Shown here: piece after piece, positions 1 through 6,275 of the stretch
How the letters are laid out: each line of letters opens with the position of its first letter
Position numbering within the stretch: position 1 is the stretch's first letter
Assembly (NCBI GenBank): GCA_016930895.1
Contig: JAFGFV010000638.1
Span: 1-10,933 of the forward strand
Direction of reading: 5' to 3'
DNA length: 10,933 bases
From: Spirochaetales bacterium
GTDB taxonomy: Bacteria > Spirochaetota > Spirochaetia > SZUA-6 > DRHE01
Program-made: the position numbers and the translations under genes
Notes under the pieces: model-generated
The model's database searches: none
Told to the model about the DNA's origin: nothing
Seen by the model: the letters and a program-made list of their open reading frames with translations, nothing else

Positions 1-102
1 CATACGCTATCAACGGGTGCCCAACCCCGTCAGGACCGGAAGGTAGCAGCGGTAAGTACCTGCTTTGATGAGATGTATTCGGCTTGGCCGGAGCTAAGGG
101 GC
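1..102 (+). ncRNA. ffs: Signal recognition particle RNA (4.5S-type), 5' end cut by window edge
   Basis: This is the RNA scaffold that binds Ffh (SRP54) and directs ribosomes making membrane proteins to FtsY. The conserved domain IV is plain: a GGAA tetraloop at 38-41 closed by ACC/GGT, flanked by the 5' CAGG (31-34) and 3' AGCA (45-48) of the asymmetric Ffh-binding loop. Outer arms also pair: ATCAA near 9-13 with TTGAT near 65-69, and ATAC (2-5) with GTAT (75-78). The 3' arm from about 80 to 102 has no partner inside the window, so the 5' arm must lie upstream and the gene is truncated here. The lack of an Alu domain suggests the short bacterial form. An SRP RNA just upstream of dnaX is a known arrangement (for example scr-dnaX in Bacillus subtilis). 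Confidence 0.92.
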
Positions 103-110
103 TTTTTTTT
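81..110 (+). terminator. Likely intrinsic terminator of the SRP RNA
   Basis: An uninterrupted run of eight T (103-110) directly follows the G-rich 3' arm of the SRP RNA. In short SRP RNAs the end-to-end stem itself commonly serves as the terminator stem, and its 5' half would be upstream of this window, so the stem cannot be verified here. The dnaX start codon is 24 nt beyond the T run, so some read-through or a separate promoter is needed for dnaX. Confidence 0.55.
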
Positions 111-134
111 CTCAAGTCGGCGGTGGGATTGTCC

Positions 135-1769
135 ATGAGTTACGAAGTCACGGCGATACGGAAGCGACCGCAATCCTTCGACGAGCTGGTAGGCCAGGAT
201 TTCGTGGTTGCCACGCTCAAGAGCTCGATCCTTCAGGGACGTATCGCTCACGCCTACCTCTTTTCGGGGCCTCGAGGCGTCGGCAAGACCTCTGCGGCCA
301 GGATCCTCGCCAAGGCGTTGAACTGCGAGCGCGGTCCCACCGACACGCCTTGCGGGCAGTGTGCCTCGTGCCAAGCGATCACGCAGGGCAACGCTCTGGA
401 CGTGATCGAGATCGACGGCGCCTCGAACACGAGCGTCAACGACGTGCGGGAGATCAAGGACGAGGTCCTCTTCGCTCCCAACAGTTCCCGTTACAAGATC
501 TACATCATCGACGAAGTGCACATGCTTTCCAACAGCGCCTTCAACGCGCTGCTCAAGACCATCGAGGAGCCTCCGCCGTACATCGTCTTCGTCTTTGCCA
601 CCACCGAGGTCCACAAGGTCCCGGCCACCATCCGCTCGCGCTGCCAGCAGTTCAACTTCCGCCTGATTTCCACGGAACAGATCGTGACGATGCTTCGGCG
701 CGTGGTGGAGGAGGCAGGCATCCCTGCCGAAGAGGCTGCCCTTCTGTGGGTCGCGAGGGAGGCGACAGGAAGCCTGCGAGACGCATACACCCTCCTCGAC
801 CAGGTGTTGTCCTTCTCCCGGACGGAGAGTGGAGCAGGCAAGGACCAAGCGATCACCCTGGAGCGGATCCGAGACAAGCTCGGGCTGATGGGGGTGGAGC
901 AGATCAGTCGCATCGGCACTATTATATCGCATAGAGATAAAAAAGAGATTCTGGAGTACACCGAAGAGGTGCTGGGAGGCGGCGTTTCCATCGAGCAGTT
1001 CGTCACGGACCTGACGGACTACTTTCGCAGTCTCCTGTTCCTGAAGTGTGGCATCCAGAAGCCGTCCCTGCTGTCCTTCAGCGCCCAGTCGGTGCCCGCG
1101 GAAGTCCTCGACAGCTTCTCCACGGCTCGCCTGGAGAAGGCGGTGGAGCTGCTGCTCGAGCTGTACAGGCGGCTGCGATACTCGCTCGAACCGCGCTTCG
1201 ACCTGGAGCTGGTGATGTGTCAGCTGGCAAGCCTTCAGGAGCTGATCGAGCCTTCCGAGCTGCTCAGGGAGCTCCGGACCCTCAAGGCGCAGCTGGAGTC
1301 GGGAGAAGCCGCGCCGGAGCCGGCAGACCCTTCGGGCGCTTCGATCGGGCCGCCTCAGGAAGGCGGCGGGGGTGCATCCGGCGGGGAGGAGTCACCTTCG
1401 CAGCAGGACGAGCATGAGCCGTCGGCTGCGGCCGGCCCGGAGGATCGCTTCGAGGCTCTGGTGGAAGCCGTGCGCAAGGACCGCCTGGCCCTGGCCACCT
1501 CTCTGGGGCAGGCGGAGTCCTGGGAGGTGGTGGACGGGGAGCTGCGGCTCAACTTCAAGGAGCGCAGCCGCTTTTCGGGTGAGCAGGTCCTGCGGGAAAA
1601 GGACGTCGTGCTGCGGCATGCTCAGAAGCTGTTCGCCGAGGCGGGGGTGTCGCGCATCCGGGTCCAGTACGCGGGTGCGCAGGGCGCCTCGCGCTCGGCC
1701 ACCGGCGGCAGAAACCAGGTGGAAATCGTGAAGAAGGTCTTCCGCGGGGAGATCGTTCAGGGAGAGTAG
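135..1769 (+). CDS. dnaX: DNA polymerase III clamp loader subunit tau/gamma (DnaX)
   Basis: DnaX is the ATPase motor subunit that loads the beta sliding clamp and, through its tau C-terminus, holds the replisome together. The 544-residue protein shows the AAA+ signature in order: Walker A GPRGVGKT (45-52), four zinc-binding cysteines (64, 73, 76, 79), Walker B with DEVH (126-129), sensor 1 ATTE (155-158), the SRC arginine-finger motif (168-170) and sensor 2 GSLRDA (212-217). A low-complexity Gly/Ser/Glu/Pro linker (about 389-435) leads to a C-terminal tau-like domain. The ATG at 135 was chosen because family members begin MSY/MSF...RPQ.F.ELVGQ; an in-frame TTG at 84 lies inside the SRP RNA. 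The Shine-Dalgarno is weak. It is the first gene of a dnaX-ybaB-recR operon. An A6G run falls in domain III (939-945, Lys269-Lys270). The opening EVTAIRKRPQSF is spirochaete-like. Confidence 0.97.
   Translation: MSYEVTAIRKRPQSFDELVGQDFVVATLKSSILQGRIAHAYLFSGPRGVGKTSAARILAKALNCERGPTDTPCGQCASCQAITQGNALDVIEIDGASNTSVNDVREIKDEVLFAPNSSRYKIYIIDEVHMLSNSAFNALLKTIEEPPPYIVFVFATTEVHKVPATIRSRCQQFNFRLISTEQIVTMLRRVVEEAGIPAEEAALLWVAREATGSLRDAYTLLDQVLSFSRTESGAGKDQAITLERIRDKLGLMGVEQISRIGTIISHRDKKEILEYTEEVLGGGVSIEQFVTDLTDYFRSLLFLKCGIQKPSLLSFSAQSVPAEVLDSFSTARLEKAVELLLELYRRLRYSLEPRFDLELVMCQLASLQELIEPSELLRELRTLKAQLESGEAAPEPADPSGASIGPPQEGGGGASGGEESPSQQDEHEPSAAAGPEDRFEALVEAVRKDRLALATSLGQAESWEVVDGELRLNFKERSRFSGEQVLREKDVVLRHAQKLFAEAGVSRIRVQYAGAQGASRSATGGRNQVEIVKKVFRGEIVQGE
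939..945 (+). other. A6G slippery-type tract inside dnaX
   Basis: AAAAAAG lies at 939-945, read in frame as AAA AAA GAG. It sits in a short AT-rich patch (about 918-950) with codons rare for this gene (ATT, ATA, AGA, AAA). The phase differs from the Escherichia coli A AAA AAG frameshift site. Ribosomal -1 slippage of the first lysyl codon would expose TAA at 938-940, and the +1 frame stops at TGA 1012-1014. Transcriptional slippage as in Thermus dnaX is possible, but truncation here would cut domain III. Confidence 0.3.
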
Positions 1770-1771
1770 CC

Positions 1772-2095
1772 ATGGGAGTCAACCCATTCGATTTGTTGAA
1801 GCAGTTCGGCAACATGCAGGAGCGAATGAGCGAGATTCAGGAACGCCTGCGCCGGCTCGCGGTAACCGGCTCCGCGGGGGGCGGGATGGTCGAGATCGAG
1901 ATGAACGGCCACATGGAGGTCCAGCAGGTCCGGGTGTCGCCGGAGGTCGTGGACCCGGCTGACATCCCCATGCTCCAGGACCTCCTGCGGGCGGCGTTCA
2001 CCGATGCCATGTTCAAGATCAAGGAGAAGATCCGCGAGGAGGTCTCGAGCCTGACCGGAGGGCTGCCGATTCCGCCGGGTCTGATGGGAATGTAG
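1772..2095 (+). CDS. ybaB: YbaB/EbfC family nucleoid-associated protein
   Basis: This small dimeric protein (107 aa) binds DNA and helps organise the nucleoid; the Borrelia homologue is named EbfC. The sequence has the usual architecture: an N-terminal amphipathic helix starting NPFDLLKQFGNMQERM, a central beta region (about 32-52) carrying GGGMVEIEMNG and VRVSPEVV, and a C-terminal helix with DLLRAAFTDAMFKIKEK. The C-terminus is rich in Gly, Pro and Met (GLPIPPGLMGM), typical of the family. The ATG lies 2 nt after the dnaX stop, preceded by GGGAGAG. The dnaX-ybaB-recR order is widely conserved, so co-transcription and probable translational coupling are expected. Confidence 0.95.
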   Translation: MGVNPFDLLKQFGNMQERMSEIQERLRRLAVTGSAGGGMVEIEMNGHMEVQQVRVSPEVVDPADIPMLQDLLRAAFTDAMFKIKEKIREEVSSLTGGLPIPPGLMGM

Positions 2096-2096
2096 C

Positions 2097-2702
2097 GTGA
2101 CCGCCCTGGACCGGCTCATCGAGACCTTGACCCGTCTGCCCGGCCTGGGAAGAAAGAGCGCTTCCCGGATCGCGTACTATCTGTTGCGGGCCGAGCCGGC
2201 GTTCGTGCAATCCTTGATCCGGGACGTGCGCGAGGTCAAGGAGAAGGTGCGCCTCTGCCCGATCTGCGGGAACTACACGGAGGTGGTTCCCTGCGAGATC
2301 TGTGCCGACCCGCACCGCGATCGCCGCAGCCTGTGCGTCGTCGAGCAGCCCAAGGACCTGCTGTCAATCGAAAGCACCCGTCAGTATCACGGCCTGTATC
2401 ACGTGCTGATGGGGGCCATCTCGCCCATCGACGGCGTGGGTCCCGAGGACCTGCGAATCGAGAGCCTGCTCAAGCGCGTTCGGGAGGAGGGGACCCGCGA
2501 GGTCATCATCGCTACGAACCCCACGGTCGAGGGGGACACCACCGCGGTATACCTGGCAGGACGCCTCAAGGAAACGGCCGGGTCGGAGGGACCGCCCCGA
2601 GTGACGCGCCTGGCCCTGGGCCTGCCGGTCGGCGGCGACCTGGAGTACGCGGACCGGTTGACCCTGGCCCGGGCCCTGGAAGGCCGACGCAACGTCGACT
2701 AG
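2097..2702 (+). CDS. recR: Recombination mediator protein RecR
   Basis: RecR works with RecO (and RecF) to load RecA on gapped, SSB-coated DNA. The 201-residue protein has the full family plan: a helix-hairpin-helix near the N-terminus (LPGLGRKSASRIAYYLL, 14-30), a C4 zinc finger (Cys54, 57, 66, 69 in CPIC...CEIC), and a Toprim domain with VVE (81-83), NPTVEGDTTA (141-150) and GLPVGGDLEYAD (175-186). Its length is normal for the family (about 200 aa). It starts at GTG, 1 nt after the ybaB stop, and only a weak GGGA precedes it, so translation is probably coupled to ybaB. The end faces the reverse-strand glycosidase gene with 30 bp between stop codons and no clear U-tract terminator. Confidence 0.96.
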   Translation: MTALDRLIETLTRLPGLGRKSASRIAYYLLRAEPAFVQSLIRDVREVKEKVRLCPICGNYTEVVPCEICADPHRDRRSLCVVEQPKDLLSIESTRQYHGLYHVLMGAISPIDGVGPEDLRIESLLKRVREEGTREVIIATNPTVEGDTTAVYLAGRLKETAGSEGPPRVTRLALGLPVGGDLEYADRLTLARALEGRRNVD

Positions 2703-2732
2703 CGGGCCGGATCGACCTTCAACCGATCAGCT

Positions 2733-4154
2733 CTATATCTTGTCGATCAGGATCGAGCACTTGCCCGATGGGATGGGGAGGGTTTTCTTCTTGTCTCCGA
2801 GGATGTTGATTGTCAGGTAGTAGAGCTTCTCGGACTCCAGGCGGATCTCCCATCCCCGCCCGCTCTTGTTGCTCAGGATCGAGATGGTGTTGCGCCTGAG
2901 GTTCATGTCCTCGATCCCCATGAGCTCCATGTTGGGGACGATCCAGTCCACGGTCTTGCGCGGAAGGCTGATGTACAGCCCCACTACGTTCTCGATCATG
3001 AGAGCCACGGTGGACAGCGCCGCGTAGGGCAGAAACATGGGTCGCGGGAAGTGAGGGTGCCTGGGCCAGACCGCAGGTCCTTCCTGGGCGGCGGCGTATG
3101 CCTCCCAGAGCGTGCCCTTGAGACCCTCTTCGGTGTGCAGGCCTTCGAGGACGTAGTACAGGTGTTTGACCGAGCACTCCCGGGCCAGCTCGAACTTCCC
3201 GTACTTTTCCAGGCCTTTGACGATCATGTACGTGATGAAGGGAAACACCGACCCGTTGAACCCGCCTCCCCTGGGATCGAACGCCGGCTCGCTGGCGGCC
3301 AGCGTGGGAAAGGGGTTTTCCAGACCGAAGGTCTCCGGATTGGTCAGGTGACTGATCATGGCCTCCGCCCGGGTCTCGTTGGGGATCTCCGCCAGAAGCG
3401 GCCAGAACGAGGCGGCGGTTTTGACCTTGAGCTGCTTCTCATCCTTGGTCAGGTCGTAATACAGGCCATCTTGCTCGTTCCACATGAGCGAGCTGATGCG
3501 GGTCTTCAGGGAGAAATACGCCTTCTTGTAGCGGTAGGCGACCTCCTTGTCGTTGAGGATGTCCCCCAGGGCAGACAGGTACAGGGCGTTCAGGGCCATC
3601 TGCGCATTGAAGTCCACGTGGTACACGGCCTCTTCCCTCGGAGCGCTGACCATCATGGTGGCCTCCAGGGGAACCGCGAACAGACCGTTCTCCCGCTTGA
3701 ACTCCTTCTCCAACCAGCTGAAGTGGCGCTCCAGGACCGGCATCACGTCCTTGATGCGCTTCTTTAGCCCGATCTTGTGGTAGATGTTGTGTTCCGCCCA
3801 GGCGAACAGGGGCGGCAGGACCCCGGCGGGGTTCGAGCGGCTCAGGATCGCCTTGCCGTTCTTCTCACTGTACTCACCCCTGATGGCCCCATCGTCCTCC
3901 TGTTTGGCGTAGAAGTTGTCGAGGACCGAGAACACGGGGAAGATGCGGTTGGAGTACACCAAAAAAAAAGTCGCCATGCAGGCTTCGAACTGGTTGATCC
4001 GATCGCTGTTGGGAAGGGCGAAGTAGCGGGACTGCAGACCGTTCTCGGGCGTTCCCCGCTTCCAGGCCTCCTTGAGGCGCTGGAAGGTGAAGTCGTACAT
4101 GTCGGTGAGATCGTGATCGTAAAAATGTACCCTGGGAAACTCCTTCTTGGACAC
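2733..4154 (-). CDS. Trehalase-like / MGH1-like glycoside hydrolase, (alpha/alpha)6-barrel
   Basis: This is a 473-residue cytosolic protein without a signal peptide. It resembles the GH63/GH37-related barrel of mannosylglycerate-hydrolase-like and amylo-alpha-1,6-glucosidase-like enzymes. Matching landmarks are NPAGVLPPLFAWAEHNIYH (108-126, like the PPLLAWA..E.Y motif), VDFNAQMALNALYLSALG (180-197, like VDLN...L..LA), a GFNGSVFPFITYMIVKGLEKYG segment (298-319) in place of YWRGP.W....Y.V..GL..YG, and LWEAYAA (349-355) where the family has its EYY/WE base glutamate. The canonical general acid, in M-D-N-S-P-R, aligns with Val169 (MVSAPR). The GTG at 4152-4154 was chosen over a TTG at 4250 because a strong promoter lies between them and AAAGGGG precedes the GTG. 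The C-terminal 80 residues look like a beta domain. Substrate is unknown. Confidence 0.72.
   Translation of the reverse strand: MSKKEFPRVHFYDHDLTDMYDFTFQRLKEAWKRGTPENGLQSRYFALPNSDRINQFEACMATFFLVYSNRIFPVFSVLDNFYAKQEDDGAIRGEYSEKNGKAILSRSNPAGVLPPLFAWAEHNIYHKIGLKKRIKDVMPVLERHFSWLEKEFKRENGLFAVPLEATMMVSAPREEAVYHVDFNAQMALNALYLSALGDILNDKEVAYRYKKAYFSLKTRISSLMWNEQDGLYYDLTKDEKQLKVKTAASFWPLLAEIPNETRAEAMISHLTNPETFGLENPFPTLAASEPAFDPRGGGFNGSVFPFITYMIVKGLEKYGKFELARECSVKHLYYVLEGLHTEEGLKGTLWEAYAAAQEGPAVWPRHPHFPRPMFLPYAALSTVALMIENVVGLYISLPRKTVDWIVPNMELMGIEDMNLRRNTISILSNKSGRGWEIRLESEKLYYLTINILGDKKKTLPIPSGKCSILIDKI
3961..3969 (-). repeat. Homopolymer A9/T9 tract inside the glycosidase gene
   Basis: Nine consecutive A on the + strand read as T9 in the coding sense, within codons ACT TTT TTT TTG (Thr62-Phe-Phe-Leu65 of the 473-aa protein). 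It is the longest homopolymer in the window and stands out in a GC-rich gene whose other Phe codons are largely TTC. Confidence 0.9.
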
Positions 4155-4185
4155 CTTTCCCCTTTCCAGAGAATGAGTGACTCCT

Positions 4186-4213
4186 ATTGTATCATCAGCG
4201 TCTAGGCCGTCAA
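4186..4213 (-). promoter_or_regulatory. Sigma70-type promoter of the glycosidase gene
   Basis: On the reverse strand TTGACG (4208-4213) and TACAAT (4186-4191) are separated by 16 bp, each matching consensus at five of six positions. The predicted start is about 4179, giving a leader of roughly 25 nt to the GTG at 4154. This placement argues against translation from the TTG at 4250, which would lie upstream of the transcript. Confidence 0.68.
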
Positions 4214-4346
4214 ATTCATTTTGGTCCGATAGGTAACGTGTCGTGAACAATTGCTATCTCTCGCTTGGGTCTGAGTAGGTGACTTTCGTATGACTCGATC
4301 CGAATGTCAGGTTCCGGTCTATTTTTCTATCGAAAATATAATTACG

Positions 4347-4381
4347 GGCCGGTCTCAGGGTCAAGCGAAGCGGTGCCGGCC
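4347..4381 (-). terminator. Candidate terminator downstream of the cupin gene
   Basis: A perfect 6-bp inverted repeat, GGCCGG (4347-4352) and CCGGCC (4376-4381), lies just past the cupin stop. On the reverse strand it is followed by an AT-rich stretch (TAATTATATTTTCG). The 23-nt loop and the interrupted T tract make it weak. Confidence 0.25.
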
Positions 4382-4389
4382 GGCGGGAT

Positions 4390-4755
4390 TCAGATCCATT
4401 CGACCGCGTCGACGGTCCGCTCGCCGCGAACATTCCCGGTGTTCAGGGTGCCTTGCGGCTCGATGAGGACCAGCTCGCACAGCTCCTGTGCGAAGGGTTT
4501 GTGCTCGACTCCCTTGGGGACGACGAGCATTTGACCCGCCCGCAAGGTCACGGACCCCTCACGGAAGTCGATCCGCAGGCTTCCCTTGTGTACCAGGAAC
4601 ACCTCGTCGGTCTCGTCGTGCTTGTGCCACACGAAATCCCCCAGGACCTTGGCGACCTTGAAGATGTAGTCGTTCAGCCGGGCGACGGCCTTGGGGCTCC
4701 ACTGGTCTTCGAACAGCGAAAATTTCTCCTCCAGGTCTACGGGACGGTATTGCAT
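4390..4755 (-). CDS. Small single-domain cupin protein
   Basis: This is a 121-residue protein consisting of one cupin barrel of the Cupin_2, mannose-6-phosphate-isomerase-like group. Cupin motif 1 is HKHDETDEVFLVHKG (44-58), with metal-binding candidates His44, His46 and Glu51; motif 2 is GQMLVVPKGVEHKP (74-87), with His85. The opening VDLEEKFSLFEDQWSPK and the ending EPQGTLNTGN are typical of a widespread family of uncharacterised cupins. The start was set at ATG 4753-4755 because GGAGG lies 5 nt upstream; an ATG four codons earlier (4767) has AAGG directly abutting it. The gene is read away from the ABC transporter and shares its control region, so joint regulation is possible. It may bind a metal and a small acid or sugar, but no reaction can be assigned. 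Confidence 0.85.
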   Translation of the reverse strand: MQYRPVDLEEKFSLFEDQWSPKAVARLNDYIFKVAKVLGDFVWHKHDETDEVFLVHKGSLRIDFREGSVTLRAGQMLVVPKGVEHKPFAQELCELVLIEPQGTLNTGNVRGERTVDAVEWI

Positions 4756-4800
4756 CTCGGCCTCCATCCTTGCCAGCGTTCCGGGTCGTCTGCTATGAGC

Positions 4801-4830
4801 AGTGTAGCGAGTCAACGGCCCGCCGGGCAA
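4801..4830 (-). promoter_or_regulatory. Possible promoter of the cupin gene
   Basis: On the reverse strand TTGCCC (4825-4830) and TACACT (4801-4806) are 18 bp apart, each matching consensus at four of six positions. The -35 element overlaps the left arm of the inverted repeat at 4826-4869, so a protein on that dyad would compete with polymerase. Confidence 0.35.
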
Positions 4831-4869
4831 CTCCCGCCCGGTGGCCGGGGACCGGCAGGGTGAGTTGCC
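4826..4869. repeat. Long inverted repeat in the cupin / liv divergent region
   Basis: GGCAACTC (4826-4833) and GAGTTGCC (4862-4869) form a perfect 8-bp dyad. Inside the 28-bp spacer a second dyad, CCGGT/ACCGG, is nested. The dyad ends 12 bp before the -35 box of the liv promoter and overlaps the candidate -35 box of the cupin gene, a position suited to an operator acting on both genes. Confidence 0.6.
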
Positions 4870-4881
4870 GGACGCGCCGCT

Positions 4882-4911
4882 TTGACGCCCCATGGCGATC
4901 CGTTGTATCAT
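4882..4911 (+). promoter_or_regulatory. Sigma70-type promoter of the liv operon
   Basis: TTGACG (4882-4887) and TATCAT (4906-4911) are separated by 18 bp, each matching consensus at five of six positions. The predicted start is near 4918, leaving a leader of about 29 nt that contains the AAGGAG ribosome-binding site (4934-4939) of the first gene. Confidence 0.7.
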
Positions 4912-4929
4912 GGGGATTCGAGATCCATG
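4891..4929. promoter_or_regulatory. Repeated CATGG motifs across the liv promoter (possible operator)
   Basis: Three copies of CATGG occur in 39 bp: direct copies CATGGCGAT (4891-4899) and CATGGGGAT (4909-4917), exactly 18 bp apart, and an inverted copy ending GATCCATG (4922-4929). The second and third make a dyad centred on the predicted transcription start. The geometry suits a repressor or activator site, but the motif matches no regulator I recognise. Confidence 0.35.
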
Positions 4930-4946
4930 CTCCAAGGAGTTGCCCT

Positions 4947-6218
4947 ATGAAAGCGCTGAATCGCTGGATTGTCGTCTGGTTGGCCGCCCTGCTGGCCGTG
5001 TCCGGGGCGAGCGTGTTCGCCACTGGACAGCAGGAACCGGGGCCCACGGCCGAGACGGTCGAGGTGGTCAAAGTCGGCGGGGTATACCCCATGACCGGTC
5101 CCTTCGCCCCGTTCGGCATCGGGGACAAGCAGGCGATCGAGCTGGCCGTGGAAGAGATCAACGAAAACGGCGGAATCAAGTCCCTTGGGGGAGCCAAGAT
5201 CGAAATGATCTTTGCCGACTCGGAGGGCGATCCCAAGGTCGCCATGACTGCCGCCGAGCGGCTCATCGTCAAGGATGGCGTGACTGCGATCCTGGGCAGC
5301 GTCCTGTCCGGCACCACGGCCTCGATAGCACCGGTGTGCGAACGCTACCAGACCCCCATGGTCAACGAGGGCTCCACCTCGATTACCTTGACCCAGAACA
5401 ACTGGAAGTACTTTTTCCGCACCACCCCTCACGATGGCTTGTACTGCGAGGCGATGTTCGATTTCCTGAAGGAGATCGCTGCCAAGAGCGGCGAAAGGGT
5501 CAAGACCATCGGTCTGATGTACGAGAATACCCTGTTCGGAAAGACCGCCGGGGACGTGTGGAAGGCCGAGGCGGCGGACTACGGGTTCAGCATCGTGGCC
5601 GACATCTCCTACTCCGCGCAGTCCGTGGATCTGTCCTCCGAGATCCTCAATCTCAAGAGGGCAGCCCCGGACGTGATCTTCCTGGCCTCCTACACCCAGG
5701 ACGCCATCCTGATCACCAAGACCCGGCAGTCCCTGAACTGCAACGCCAAGCTGGTGGTCGGCATCAACGGAGGGCAGATTGTGCCCTCCTACATCGAGGC
5801 GCTCGGTCCCCTTGCCAACTTCGTGTCTGCGGAAGCCCGGTGGAGTCCGGACATCAACAAGGAGATTGCCCAGAAGGTCAACGCCAAGTATCGGGAGCGC
5901 TACGGGACCAACATGGACGGGCACAACGCCCGGGCGCACACGGCGCTGCTGACCCTGTACTATGCGCTGGAAGAGGCAGGCTCCACGGACAAGGAGAAGC
6001 TGAGAGAGGCCCTTGCGGGCATCTATGTGCCGCCCGAGAAGATCATCATGACCTGGAAAGGCGTGCGCTTCGACGAGACCGGGCAGAACGTGTTGGGGAC
6101 TCCGTGTATCGTCCAGATCCAAGATGGAGAGTTCCGGACCGTGTACCCGTACGACATCGCGTCATCGGAGATCGTATTCCCCGTGGCGCCCTGGTCGGAG
6201 AGAACGGACATCCGATAG
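4947..6218 (+). CDS. livJ: Branched-chain amino acid-type ABC transporter, periplasmic substrate-binding protein
   Basis: This 423-residue protein is the ligand-capturing component of a HAAT-family ABC importer (type I periplasmic-binding fold, Peripla_BP_6). A signal peptide covers residues 1-25 (NRW, then a hydrophobic core and SVFA), followed by TGQQEP; there is no lipobox cysteine. Mature landmarks are VGGVYPMTGPFAPFG (43-57), the AIELAVEEINENGG helix (63-76), IFADSEGDP, and VNEGSTSITLT, where these proteins contact the amino-acid head group. The start has AAGGAG 7 nt upstream. It leads an operon with two permeases, two ATPases and a creatininase. The family binds leucine-type amino acids but also amides, urea and aromatic compounds, so the symbol reflects family only. 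The downstream amidohydrolase hints at an amide or cyclic amide ligand (inference). Confidence 0.93.
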   Translation: MKALNRWIVVWLAALLAVSGASVFATGQQEPGPTAETVEVVKVGGVYPMTGPFAPFGIGDKQAIELAVEEINENGGIKSLGGAKIEMIFADSEGDPKVAMTAAERLIVKDGVTAILGSVLSGTTASIAPVCERYQTPMVNEGSTSITLTQNNWKYFFRTTPHDGLYCEAMFDFLKEIAAKSGERVKTIGLMYENTLFGKTAGDVWKAEAADYGFSIVADISYSAQSVDLSSEILNLKRAAPDVIFLASYTQDAILITKTRQSLNCNAKLVVGINGGQIVPSYIEALGPLANFVSAEARWSPDINKEIAQKVNAKYRERYGTNMDGHNARAHTALLTLYYALEEAGSTDKEKLREALAGIYVPPEKIIMTWKGVRFDETGQNVLGTPCIVQIQDGEFRTVYPYDIASSEIVFPVAPWSERTDIR

Positions 6219-6263
6219 GGGGCGCACAGCACGCGGGCGGAGCACGCCGCTGCCGGGGATGAC

Positions 6264-6270
6264 AGGAGGA
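6264..6270 (+). promoter_or_regulatory. Strong Shine-Dalgarno that decides the livH start
   Basis: AGGAGGA at 6264-6270 is a near-perfect ribosome-binding site. It is 5 nt from the in-frame ATC at 6276 but 17 nt from the nearest conventional in-frame start, TTG at 6288. No ATG or GTG lies in the livH frame at a usable distance. Confidence 0.75.
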
Positions 6271-6275
6271 AGACC

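Noticed and set aside
2703..2732. A bidirectional terminator between recR and the glycosidase
   Set aside because: Only a 5-bp GATCG/CGATC repeat is present, with no T tract on either strand.
3051..3767. Forward frames of 238 and 142 codons inside the glycosidase region (3051-3767, 3777-4205)
   Set aside because: They are antisense to the glycosidase, which has coherent family motifs, a promoter and sensible codon use; the forward translations look like random composition.
4768..4935. A 60-residue N-terminal extension of the cupin up to ATG 4935
   Set aside because: It would read back through the inverted repeat and the liv promoter, is unlike any cupin, and a well-spaced GGAGG serves the ATG at 4755.
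4770..4946. A longer livJ starting at or near 4770
   Set aside because: It would precede the promoter and bury the signal peptide; the ATG at 4947 has AAGGAG 7 nt upstream and opens a classic signal sequence.
4908..6122. A 404-codon reverse-strand frame opposite livJ, and similar long antisense frames opposite dnaX (30-932) and livM (7091-8284)
   Set aside because: They mirror third-position GC bias in well-identified forward genes, and show no family resemblance or start signals.
6233..6250. A hairpin between livJ and livH
   Set aside because: Only 4-bp GC stems can form; too short to call an mRNA-stabilising element without folding or transcript data.
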